Below are positions 50,585 through 58,262 of a DNA stretch of 64,000 nucleotides, in pieces. The notes beneath the pieces are model-generated. The model was given only the letters and a program-made list of their open reading frames with translations, had not been told where the DNA came from and searched no databases. The translations under genes were made by a program, and so were the position numbers. Each line of letters opens with the position of its first letter. The stretch's first letter is position 1. Source of the stretch: Kitasatospora phosalacinea (GTDB lineage: Bacteria > Actinomycetota > Actinomycetes > Streptomycetales > Streptomycetaceae); the NCBI RefSeq assembly GCF_030268885.1, contig NZ_BSSA01000007.1:1-64000 (forward strand). Direction: 5' to 3'.

Positions 50585-53326
50585 TCAGTTGGTCAGGGTC
50601 AGGGTGTTCTTGCCCGCCTTGGTGACCGCGTCCTTGGTGTAGGCCCAGGGCAGGAGCCGGCCGGAGGCCCAGAGTTCGGTCTGGTCGTTGTAGTTGGGGT
50701 GGAAGGCGTGGCCGGAGGCGCCGCCGACGTTGATCCAGCGGGAGGAGTCGAAGTCGCTGAGGTCGACGACCATCCGCATGGAGGGGATCCAGTCGACGTC
50801 GTAGCCCGCGGCGGCGTTCCAGCCGGTGGCGTCGACGGCGGCGCTGCCGCCGGAGAGCTTGTAGGGGCCGCGGTTGAGCAGCTTGTGGACCAGGCCGGAG
50901 GCGATCGAGGAGTCGTCGCTGCCGAGGGTGGGCTCCTGCAGGGTGAGCTGGTGCAGGCGGCCCCAGCTCCAGGTGGAGATGTCCTTGCTGAGGCGCGAGG
51001 TGAGGTCCTGGCGGGCGTCCTTGAGCGCCTCGGCGAGCAGGTTGTCGAGCCCGTGCTGCTGCTGGTGGTCGGAGTCGATGTAGTCCCACCAGGGCGACTT
51101 CGGGTCGGCGAGCTGCTGGCGGACGACCTCCGTCCAGCGGTCGCCGCCGTCCGGCTGGGCCTGCGCGGCCTTGCGGGTGCCGCACTCGGTGACGGCCTGC
51201 GCGGCGCCGCCGAGCGCGTCGTCGGGCAGGGTGTTGTCGCGCTTCTGGCGCACCAGCAGGCAGTCGCCCTCGACCCGGAGGTCGGCGGGGAACTTCTGGC
51301 CGAAGGCGAGGGTGAGCAGGGCCCGCCAGACGCCGTTGTAGTAGGCGGCGGCGGCGGAGTCGGCGTCCTGGTGGTAGTTCCAGTCGCGCAGCAGGTCCTG
51401 GGCCTCGCGCACGTACGGGTCGCTGATCTGGACCTTGAGCAGCAGCGGGACGAGTTCCTTGGCCATCACGCTGGTGTTGTCGAGCTGCATGGACTGCATG
51501 TCGTCCAGCGAGATCTTGCCGCCGTTCTTCAGCTTCTCCTGGATCTGGTCGGTGATCTCCTTGGCGCGGGTGCCGTACTCCCAGTCGGTGGTGAGCAGCG
51601 CCTTGTAGCTCGGGTCGACGACGGCCTGGTTGGCGGTGACGATGTAGCCCTCGGGCGGGTTGTACGCGTAGGGCAGCGACTTGAACGGCAGGTAGCCGCT
51701 CTTCCAGGCGTAGGCGGAGTCCCAGCCGGGGGCGGGGTAGCGGCCGTCGCCCTTGCCGCGGACCGGGATCAGGCCGGGGGCCTGGTAGCCGATGTTGCCC
51801 TTGGTGTCGGCGTAGATCAGGTTCTGCGCGGGGACGGCGAAGTCCTGCGCGGCGGCGCGGAAGCCGGCGAAGTCGGTGGCCCGGTCGAGCTCGAAGACGG
51901 CGTCCATGGTCTTGCCGGGGACGAGCGCGGTCCAGCGCAGGGCGACGCCGTAGCCGGCGGCGCGGTCGGGGGCGGCGTTGCCCGCGGGGGCGTACTGGCC
52001 GACCTTCTGGTCCTCGGAGGACTGGTCGGAGATCAGCGGCATGCCGTCCTGGGTGGTGCGGACGGTGATGGTGCGGTCCTCGCCGCCCGCGACCTTGATG
52101 GTCTCCTTGCGGACGGTGAACTTCATGTCCTTGTTGTCGAGGAGGTAGGTGTCGGGGCCGGTGACCTTCTCCAGGTACAGGTCGGTGACGTCGGCGCCGA
52201 GGTTGGTGAAGCCCCAGGCGATGTCCTTGTTGTGGCCGATGACGACGCCGGGCATGCCCGCGAAGGTGTAGCCGGCCGTGTCGTAGTGGCAGGTCGGCGA
52301 GACGGCGCGGCAGTGCAGGCCCATCTGGTACCAGATGGAGGGCATGCCGGGGCCGAGGTGCGGGTCGTTGGCCAGCATCGGCCTGCCGGTGGTGGTGTTG
52401 GCGCCGGCCACCACCCAGGAGTTGGAGCCGATGCCCTGGCCCTGCGGGCCGAGCAGCTCCGGCAGCGCGGCCACCTTCTCGGACAGGTCGCCGAGCAGGC
52501 TCTGGGCGGCGGCCCGGGCCTGGGCGCTGCTCGCGGCGGTGCCGGCGCCGGGCGCGGGGGGCACGGTGGCGCCCGCCCCGGGCGTGTAGGTGCCGTCGCC
52601 GGAGAGCTTGCCGGTCTTCACGATGGTGCCGTTGCGCTCGTACGGGTAGCCGGGGTAGAGCTGCTCGATCTGCTCGGCGGTGAAGTCCTGGGTGAGCAGG
52701 GAGCGGTCGATCTCCTCCTGCATGTTGCCGGACAGGCTCCAGGCCATCGCCTTGAGCCAGGCGACCGAGTCGACCGGGTCCCACTTCTCGGGCTCGTAGC
52801 CGGAGTTGACCGTGCCGAGCAGCGCGTACTCCAGCGAGGCGCCGGCGCCGCCGGGGTGCTCGGCGAGCCAGGCGTTGACGCCCTCGGTGTAGGCGGTCAG
52901 GTTGCGCTTGGTGTCCTCGGACAGGACGGTGTCCCACTCCTTCTGGGCGACCTGGCGCCAGCCCATGGTGCGCAGGAGGGTGTCCTTCTCGACCGAGGCG
53001 GAGCCGAACATCTCGGAGAGCCGGCCGGCGGTGATGTGCCGGCGGACGTCCATCTCCCAGAACCGGTCCTGGGCCTGCACGTAGCCCTGGGCGCGGAACA
53101 GGTCGGCGTCGGTGTCGGCGTACAGCTGCGGGATGCCCTTGTCGTCGCGGACCACGTCCACCGGGGCGGACATGCCGGGCACCTTGACGGTGCCGCTGAC
53201 CTGCGGGAAGGAGGAGCGGACGGTGTCCACCGCCCACCAGCCGCCGCCGACCAGACCCGCGATCAGCAGCACGGCGAGCAGGATCATGATCAGACGTGCG
53301 CGCCGGAACTTCTTCGAGCGGGGCAT
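50585..53326 (-). CDS. Penicillin-acylase-family (Ntn) hydrolase
   Basis: 913 aa. An N-terminal membrane anchor (about 10-33) suggests an extracytoplasmic enzyme, and SGTVKVPGMSAPVDVVRDDKG begins the alpha chain. The proenzyme is cut before Ser301 in GIGSNSWVVAG, where Ser is the N-terminal nucleophile of the beta chain. GLHCRAVSPTCHYDTAGYTF, GGNAWGFTNLGADVTDLY-like and PAQNLIYADTKGNIGYQAPG are characteristic. Members hydrolyse penicillins, acyl-homoserine lactones, aculeacin-type lipopeptides or other amides; substrate unknown. The ATG at 53326 has AAGGA upstream. Confidence 0.9.
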   Translation of the reverse strand: MPRSKKFRRARLIMILLAVLLIAGLVGGGWWAVDTVRSSFPQVSGTVKVPGMSAPVDVVRDDKGIPQLYADTDADLFRAQGYVQAQDRFWEMDVRRHITAGRLSEMFGSASVEKDTLLRTMGWRQVAQKEWDTVLSEDTKRNLTAYTEGVNAWLAEHPGGAGASLEYALLGTVNSGYEPEKWDPVDSVAWLKAMAWSLSGNMQEEIDRSLLTQDFTAEQIEQLYPGYPYERNGTIVKTGKLSGDGTYTPGAGATVPPAPGAGTAASSAQARAAAQSLLGDLSEKVAALPELLGPQGQGIGSNSWVVAGANTTTGRPMLANDPHLGPGMPSIWYQMGLHCRAVSPTCHYDTAGYTFAGMPGVVIGHNKDIAWGFTNLGADVTDLYLEKVTGPDTYLLDNKDMKFTVRKETIKVAGGEDRTITVRTTQDGMPLISDQSSEDQKVGQYAPAGNAAPDRAAGYGVALRWTALVPGKTMDAVFELDRATDFAGFRAAAQDFAVPAQNLIYADTKGNIGYQAPGLIPVRGKGDGRYPAPGWDSAYAWKSGYLPFKSLPYAYNPPEGYIVTANQAVVDPSYKALLTTDWEYGTRAKEITDQIQEKLKNGGKISLDDMQSMQLDNTSVMAKELVPLLLKVQISDPYVREAQDLLRDWNYHQDADSAAAAYYNGVWRALLTLAFGQKFPADLRVEGDCLLVRQKRDNTLPDDALGGAAQAVTECGTRKAAQAQPDGGDRWTEVVRQQLADPKSPWWDYIDSDHQQQHGLDNLLAEALKDARQDLTSRLSKDISTWSWGRLHQLTLQEPTLGSDDSSIASGLVHKLLNRGPYKLSGGSAAVDATGWNAAAGYDVDWIPSMRMVVDLSDFDSSRWINVGGASGHAFHPNYNDQTELWASGRLLPWAYTKDAVTKAGKNTLTLTN

Positions 53327-53356
53327 CCGAGTCCTTGTATGAGGGAGCGTGCGGCC

Positions 53357-53375
53357 GTGACAGGTCACCACATTA
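53357..53375 (-). promoter_or_regulatory. Acylase promoter -10 and overlapping palindrome
   Basis: On the minus strand TTCACG, 19 nt, TAATGT (53375-53370) fits a weak promoter. GTGAC-AG-GTCAC (53357-53368) is a perfect 12-bp palindrome where transcription would start, an operator-like position. Confidence 0.4.
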
Positions 53376-53545
53376 GGGCGAGGGCACCGGCAGCCGTGAA
53401 CGGGGGACACCGGCGGCGGTTCGACGGCACCGCAGGGACCCTACCGGGCGGGGGTGAACGACGGGACTAGCGTAAAGATCAAGTAAAATGTTAGGATGGG
53501 TAACGATCCGTCAGTAGCTCCCCTCCCTGCCCGAGGTGCCCCTGC

Positions 53546-55084
53546 GTGACCGTTGACCACCTGAACGCCCTGCTGCTCGAGTCCGCCGTGATCCTGCTGT
53601 TCGCCGTCGTGGCGGTGCGGATCTCCACCCGCTCGGGGCTGCCCTCGCTGCTGATCTACCTCGGCATCGGCGTCGCCCTCGGCCAGAACGGCATCGGCAT
53701 AAGCTTCAACAACGCCGAACTCACCCAGGTCCTGGGCTACGCGGCCCTGGTGGTCATCCTCGCCGAGGGCGGGCTCAAGACCAGCTGGCGGTCCATCAGG
53801 CCGGTGGTCCCGGCCGCCGCCGTGCTCGCCACCTTCGGCGTCGCGGTCTCGGTGTTCGTCACCGCCGCCGGTGCGCACTGGCTGGTCGGCCTGGAGTGGC
53901 GCACCGCGCTGCTGCTGGGCGCGATCGTCTCCTCCACCGACGCCGCGGCGGTCTTCTCGGTGCTGCGGATGGTGCCGCTGCCCAAGCGGCTGACCGGCCT
54001 GCTGGAGGCCGAGTCCGGCTTCAACGACGCGCCCGTGGTGATCCTGGTGGTCGCCTTCGCCACCACCGGCGAACTCGACCCCTGGTACGTGCTGGTCGGC
54101 ACCATCGTGGTCGAGCTGGCGATCGGCGCGGCCGTCGGCCTCCTGGTCGGTCGGCTCGGCGCGTACGCGGTGCGGCGGGTCGCGCTGCCCTCCTCCGGCC
54201 TGTACCCGATCGCGGTGCTGGCGCTGATCGTGCTGGCCTACGCGGGCGGCGCGCTGCTGCACGCCTCCGGCTTCCTGGCCGCGTACATCGCCTCGGTGAT
54301 CCTCGGGAACTCCAAGCTGCCGCACGGGCCCGCGGTGCGCGGCTTCGCGGACGGGCTGGCCTGGATCGGGCAGATCGGCATGTTCGTGCTGCTCGGCCTG
54401 CTGGTCACGCCCGCCAGCATGGGGTCGGCGGTGGTGCCGGGCCTGGTCGCGGGCGCGGTGCTGGTGTTCGTCGCCCGGCCGCTGTCGGTGCTGCTGACCC
54501 TGACGCCGTTCCGGGTGCCCTGGCAGGAGCAGGCGCTGCTGTCCTGGGCCGGGCTGCGCGGCGCGGTGCCGATCGTGCTCGCCACCATCCCGCTGGTGTC
54601 CGGCGCGGCCGACGCGCAGCACCTGTTCAACGTGGTCTTCATCCTGGTGGTGGTCTTCACCCTGCTCCAGGGCCCGACCCTGCCGCTGGTCGCCAAGTGG
54701 CTGCGGATCGGCGAGGGCGACATCGGCCAGGACCTGGGCATCGAGTCCGCCCCGCTGGAGAAGCTGCACGGCCACCTGCTCTCCGTCCAGCTCTCCCCCG
54801 GCTCCCGGATGTCCGGCGTCGAGGTCTCCGAGCTGCGCCTGCCCAAGGGCGCCGCCGTCACCCTGGTGGTCCGCGAGGGCGCCAGCTTCGTCCCGGACCG
54901 GATGACCGTGCTGCGCGAGGGCGACGAACTGCTGGTGGTCACCACCGACGAGGTCTCCGCGGACGCCGAGCGCCGGCTGCGCGCCGTCGACCGCGGCGGC
55001 AAGCTCGCCGGGTGGCTGCACAACGCGGAGGAGCCGTCCGCCGCCCGGAAGACGCCTGCCAAGGCCAGGAAGAAGGGCGACTGA
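53546..55084 (+). CDS. NhaP2/CPA1-type K+ (or Na+)/H+ antiporter with TrkA-C domain
   Basis: 512 aa. Twelve-helix CPA1 membrane domain (to about 390) with the ion-binding ND motif in SGFNDAPVVIL, TDAAAVFSVL and the conserved Arg in GLRGAVPIVLA. A C-terminal RCK-C/TrkA-C domain (about 410-485) would bind a regulatory ligand and gate the antiporter. The tail is basic. The GTG at 53546 has only a weak ribosome site; a TAGGAT box lies at about 53492 in an unusually AT-rich stretch. Confidence 0.92.
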   Translation: MTVDHLNALLLESAVILLFAVVAVRISTRSGLPSLLIYLGIGVALGQNGIGISFNNAELTQVLGYAALVVILAEGGLKTSWRSIRPVVPAAAVLATFGVAVSVFVTAAGAHWLVGLEWRTALLLGAIVSSTDAAAVFSVLRMVPLPKRLTGLLEAESGFNDAPVVILVVAFATTGELDPWYVLVGTIVVELAIGAAVGLLVGRLGAYAVRRVALPSSGLYPIAVLALIVLAYAGGALLHASGFLAAYIASVILGNSKLPHGPAVRGFADGLAWIGQIGMFVLLGLLVTPASMGSAVVPGLVAGAVLVFVARPLSVLLTLTPFRVPWQEQALLSWAGLRGAVPIVLATIPLVSGAADAQHLFNVVFILVVVFTLLQGPTLPLVAKWLRIGEGDIGQDLGIESAPLEKLHGHLLSVQLSPGSRMSGVEVSELRLPKGAAVTLVVREGASFVPDRMTVLREGDELLVVTTDEVSADAERRLRAVDRGGKLAGWLHNAEEPSAARKTPAKARKKGD

Positions 55085-55112
55085 GCCGCCGAACCGAAGG
55101 CCGACGCGGCAG

Positions 55113-55142
55113 TACACCCTGGTATACCCTTGTACATTCTGA
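55113..55142 (+). promoter_or_regulatory. Three phased 10-bp direct repeats upstream of the MFS gene
   Basis: TACACCCTGG, TATACCCTTG and TACATTCTGA follow each other at exactly 10-bp period, 134-163 bp before the GTG of the MFS gene. TACATT could double as a -10 box. Head-to-tail repeats at one helical turn fit an oligomerising regulator such as a BldC-type protein (inference). Confidence 0.5.
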
Positions 55143-55275
55143 TCCGACCTGAATTTCCACATCTGCCTGATGCAGGGTCGGCGCGCCGGCCCCGTCCGGC
55201 GCGCGAGAGGACGACACTCGGCGCCCGCCCGGCCCCACCCCCGGGCGCGCTACCAGGCAGCAGAGAGGACCGACC

Positions 55276-56574
55276 GTGGCGGCCCGCCGACCGGTCGACG
55301 ACACCACCCCGCACGGCACCGGCTACGGTGCGCTGCTGCGCACCCCGCGCGCCTGGACCTTCCTGTTCCCCGCCCTGGTCGCCCGGCTCCCGTACGCGAT
55401 GCTCAGCCTGGGCATCGTGCTGCTGGTCCACGACACCACCGGCTCCTACGGCCTGGCCGGCGCGGTCGCCGCGACCGCCGCCGTCTCCCAGGCCCTGATC
55501 GGCCCGCAGACCGGACGGCTGGCCGACCGCCACGGGCAGGCCGCCGTGCTGGTCCCCGCCGTGGTCGTGCACGCCTGCGCGGTCGCCGCGCTGATCGTGC
55601 TGGCCCACGCCGGCGCCCCCGACTGGACGCTGTTCCTGGCCGCCGCGCCCGCCGGGGCGGCCGTGCCGCAGGTCGGCGCGATGGTGCGGGCCCGCTGGGT
55701 GCACCGGCTGGGCGAGCGGCCCGCGCTGCTGAACACCGCCTTCGCCTTCGAGTCCGTCACCGACGAGTTCACCTTCGTCATCGGCCCGATGCTGGCGACC
55801 GGCATCGCCACCCTGGTCAACCCCTCGGCCGGGCTCACCGCCGAGGCCGCCCTCACCCTGCTCGGCGGCCTGGCCTTCGCCGCCCGCCGGGACACCGCCC
55901 CCGCCCCCACCGGCCCCGCCGCCCCCGGCGTCCGCCGCGCCTCCGCGCTGGCCTCCCCCGGCGTGCGGCTGCTGGCCGGCGCCTTCCTGGGTCTCGGCAC
56001 CGTCTTCGGCACCCTGCAGGTCTCCATCACCGCCTTCGCCGAGGACGCCGGCTCCGGCGGGCTCAGCGGCCTGGTCTACGGCCTGTTCGCGACCGGCTCG
56101 ATGGTGGCGGGCGTGCTCTACGGCCTCGTCCCGTGGCGCAGCAGCGCCCGGCGGCGGATGGTCGTCTGCTACGCGTTGCTGGTGCTCGGCTGCTCCACCC
56201 TGTGGGCGATGCCGAACCTGGTCGCGCTGACCGTGGCCGGGCTGTTCTGCGGCCTGGCCATCGCGCCCACCCTGATCACCGGGTACACCCTGGTCGAGAC
56301 CCTGGTCGCGGACGGCGCCAAGACCGAGGCGTTCACCTGGCTGACCGGCTCGATCGGCCTGGGCCTGGCGCTCGGCTCCACCGTCGCCGGACAGCTGATC
56401 GACCGCTCCGGGCCCTCGCTCGGCTTCACCGTCGCCCTGGCCGGGTCGGGCCTCGGCCTGGTGGCGCTCGTCACGATGCGCCGCCTGCTGCTCGCCCCGG
56501 CGCCCGCGCACCGTACCGTGGCACGGGGCGGCGCGGTCCGCGAGGAGGCGGTGACGGCTGCCCGGCGCGGCTGA
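55276..56574 (+). CDS. MFS transporter
   Basis: 432 aa with 12 predicted helices in two halves. The loop 2-3 signature is GPQTGRLADRHGQ (GxxxDRxGxR-like). The second half repeats it near GRVA-like TVAGQLIDRSGPS. It belongs to a common streptomycete group of drug/proton-antiporter-like MFS proteins. Substrate unknown. The GTG at 55276 has GAGAGGA upstream. It stands alone. Confidence 0.88.
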   Translation: MAARRPVDDTTPHGTGYGALLRTPRAWTFLFPALVARLPYAMLSLGIVLLVHDTTGSYGLAGAVAATAAVSQALIGPQTGRLADRHGQAAVLVPAVVVHACAVAALIVLAHAGAPDWTLFLAAAPAGAAVPQVGAMVRARWVHRLGERPALLNTAFAFESVTDEFTFVIGPMLATGIATLVNPSAGLTAEAALTLLGGLAFAARRDTAPAPTGPAAPGVRRASALASPGVRLLAGAFLGLGTVFGTLQVSITAFAEDAGSGGLSGLVYGLFATGSMVAGVLYGLVPWRSSARRRMVVCYALLVLGCSTLWAMPNLVALTVAGLFCGLAIAPTLITGYTLVETLVADGAKTEAFTWLTGSIGLGLALGSTVAGQLIDRSGPSLGFTVALAGSGLGLVALVTMRRLLLAPAPAHRTVARGGAVREEAVTAARRG

Positions 56575-56617
56575 GCGGCTGGACTCCACCCGCGGAATGC
56601 CGCATCATGGACCGTCG

Positions 56618-56644
56618 TTAGCACTCATGGCGTGAGAGTGCCAG
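56618..56644 (+). promoter_or_regulatory. CIRCE-like element (HrcA operator) upstream of fmdB
   Basis: TTAGCACTC, 9 nt, GAGTGCCAG. The left arm and spacer match the CIRCE consensus TTAGCACTC-N9-GAGTGCTAA exactly; the right arm differs at two positions. It lies 26 bp before the start of the zinc-ribbon gene. CIRCE is the operator of the heat-shock repressor HrcA, normally at groES/groEL or dnaK. Confidence 0.7.
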
Positions 56645-56669
56645 GGGGAGTGACAGGAGGAAGCGGAAA

Positions 56670-56975
56670 GTGCCCACGTACCAGTACCAGTGCACCGAGT
56701 GCGGCAACGGCCTCGAGGCGGTGCAGAAGTTCAGCGACGACGCGCTGACCACGTGCCCCGACTGCCAGGGGAAGCTCCGCAAGGTCTTCTCGGCCGTGGG
56801 CGTGGTCTTCAAGGGCTCCGGTTTCTACCGCACCGACAGCCGCTCCAGCTCCAGCAGCTCGGTGAGCGGCTCGTCCTCCTCGACGTCCTCGACCTCGACG
56901 ACGTCCTCGACCTCGTCGTCCTCGACCGGCAGCTCCAGCAGCAGCTCCTCCAGCTCCGCGGCCGCCGCGAGCTGA
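56670..56975 (+). CDS. FmdB-family zinc-ribbon protein with Ser-rich tail
   Basis: 101 aa. The N-terminal FmdB/putative regulatory domain has CTEC (8-11) and CPDC (29-32) and starts MPTYQYQC, as is standard. Residues from about 57 are a low-complexity run of Ser and Thr (about 40 Ser/Thr) ending AAAAS, probably disordered. FmdB proteins are small nucleic-acid-associated or cofactor-linked proteins of unclear function. A CIRCE-like element 26 bp upstream suggests heat-shock control. GAGGAAGCGG lies upstream of the GTG. A hairpin terminator follows. Confidence 0.9.
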   Translation: MPTYQYQCTECGNGLEAVQKFSDDALTTCPDCQGKLRKVFSAVGVVFKGSGFYRTDSRSSSSSSVSGSSSSTSSTSTTSSTSSSSTGSSSSSSSSSAAAAS

Positions 56976-56988
56976 ACCCCGCTCTTTC

Positions 56989-57030
56989 CACGGAGCCCCC
57001 GTCCGGCCGTCGCCGGGCGGGGGCTCCGTG
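56989..57030 (+). terminator. Terminator hairpin after fmdB
   Basis: CACGGAGCCCCCG and CGGGGGCTCCGTG are perfectly complementary (13 bp), with an inner TCCGG/CCGGG pair and a short loop, 14 bp after the stop codon. Confidence 0.75.
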
Positions 57031-57153
57031 CTGTTCCGGGCCGCCTCCGCGGCGCCGCGGGGCGGGTTACGCGGGTTCCTCCGGACGGCGGGGCGGGGGC
57101 GGTCACGGGTCGGGGGCCGAACGGAGCAGCGGTTCACCCGCGGGGGTGAGGGC

Positions 57154-57187
57154 GGTTTTCCACAGGGCGGGGTTTTCCACAGGGTGG
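57154..57187. repeat. Tandem GGTTTTCCACAGGG repeat
   Basis: GGTTTTCCACAGGGCGG and GGTTTTCCACAGGGTGG are adjacent 17-bp copies, followed by GGAAATCC. TTTTCCACA resembles a DnaA box (TTATCCACA/TTGTCCACA) but with a mismatch in the key position. No gene overlaps. Confidence 0.7.
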
Positions 57188-57278
57188 GGAAATCCGCGGA
57201 CGCCGTCCGGCGGGCGGTCGCAGGATGGCGTCGTGGCCTCGACCGGGGTCGCGCCCACCCGTCGGAAGGCCCGCTGCC

Positions 57279-57536
57279 GTGACCTCCTCCGTGCTGCCCC
57301 CGCTGCCCGCCGCGCTCGTCCCGCCGCGCCGCGAGGTGCCCGATTTCCCGCCGATCCGCGGCACCGCGCGGGGCCGCCACCGTCTGCGCTGCGCGCTGCG
57401 GCGGCGGCCGGGTCGGTTCGCCGCCGGGTGCCTGCTGCTGGCGGCCGTGCTGCTGTCCGGCCCGCTGCGGGGGGCTCCGCCGCCGCCCGCCGGGGCCTCC
57501 ACCGGGGTGCCCGGCTGCCCCCGGGCGTCAACCTGA
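57279..57536 (+). CDS. Truncated CpaB/RcpC-like membrane protein lacking its SAF domain
   Basis: About 85 aa from a GTG with GGAAGG 9 nt upstream. A Pro-rich start, RGRHRLRCALRRRPGRFAAG, one membrane helix (about 47-62) and a short outside part with a Cys. This is the N-terminal arrangement of streptomycete CpaB/RcpC-type proteins, which normally continue with a SAF domain to about 220 aa. Here the gene ends and mscL follows 51 bp later, so the SAF domain has been lost. It may still be expressed as an anchor only. The mscL order after this gene is usual in streptomycetes. Confidence 0.6.
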   Translation: MTSSVLPPLPAALVPPRREVPDFPPIRGTARGRHRLRCALRRRPGRFAAGCLLLAAVLLSGPLRGAPPPPAGASTGVPGCPRAST

Positions 57537-57587
57537 CGGTGGCGGGTTCACCCGTGACCTCCACCGGCGTCCGCCGTTCGACGCGGC

Positions 57588-58004
57588 ATGAAAGGCTTCA
57601 AGGAATTCCTGCTCCGCGGCAACGTGGTGGACCTGGCCGTCGCCGTCGTCATCGGCGCGGCCTTCACCGCCGTCGTCAACGCGTTCGTCAAGGGCGTGAT
57701 CAACCCGCTGGTCGGCCTGTTCGGCACCAAGGACCTGGCCGCCTACACCTCGTGCCTCAAGGGCCCCTGCGAGGTGGACGCCGCGGGCAACGTCACCTCG
57801 GGCATCTTCATCCTCTGGGGCTCGGTGCTCAGCGCCGCGCTCACCTTCCTGATCACGGCCGCCGTCGTCTACTTCCTGCTGATCCTGCCGATGAACCACT
57901 TCATGCGGAAGCGGAAGTCGGTGGAGGAGGAGGCGCTGGAGGCCGAGGCCAAGGAGGTCGAACTGCTCACCGAGATCCGCGACGCGCTGGTGCGCCGCGG
58001 CTGA
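57588..58004 (+). CDS. mscL: Large-conductance mechanosensitive channel
   Basis: 138 aa. Starts MKGFKEFLLRGNVVDLAVAVVIGAAF, the amphipathic N-helix and glycine-rich first helix of MscL, then FTAVVNAFVKGVINP. A periplasmic loop with two cysteines (TSCLKGPCEVDAAGN) and a second helix end in a charged C-terminal helix bundle. It opens under membrane tension to release solutes in hypo-osmotic shock. It is the last gene of the fmdB to mscL stretch; a weak ribosome site precedes the ATG. Confidence 0.96.
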   Translation: MKGFKEFLLRGNVVDLAVAVVIGAAFTAVVNAFVKGVINPLVGLFGTKDLAAYTSCLKGPCEVDAAGNVTSGIFILWGSVLSAALTFLITAAVVYFLLILPMNHFMRKRKSVEEEALEAEAKEVELLTEIRDALVRRG

Positions 58005-58014
58005 CCCACCGCCC

Positions 58015-58218
58015 CTACTTCTCCCCGTGGTGCGGGGGCCGCTGGCTGCGGTACCAGTCGAGCCCCCGCTCCCCCGACCCGTCGCCCCAGCCGCGGTCGG
58101 TGTCGTCGGAGGTCTGCTGCTCGAACGGGTCCTTGAAGACCAGCCGGGGCCGCGGGGCGGACCCGGGCCGGGAGTCGGGTCGGGGCTCGGGCTGCTGCTG
58201 GGCGTCCGCGGAGGTCAT
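58015..58218 (-). CDS. Small hydrophilic protein of unknown function
   Basis: About 67 aa, Pro/Arg/Asp/Gln rich, with a more ordered centre LVFKDPFEQQTSDDTDRGWGDG and GERGLDWYRSQRPPHH. No signal or membrane helix. A close GGAGGGC precedes the ATG. It is convergent with mscL (10 bp between stops) and upstream of nothing but hrdD's 3' end on the same strand. Likely expressed but function unknown. Confidence 0.55.
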   Translation of the reverse strand: MTSADAQQQPEPRPDSRPGSAPRPRLVFKDPFEQQTSDDTDRGWGDGSGERGLDWYRSQRPPHHGEK

Positions 58219-58262
58219 GCCCTCCACTCTAGGACCGGCCGCGGGCCCCGACGGCCCGCCCA

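Noticed and set aside
57171..57184. GGTTTTCCACAGGG as a replication origin DnaA box cluster
   Set aside because: Only two near-boxes and none of the genes expected next to oriC (dnaA, dnaN); the sequence mismatches the Streptomyces box.
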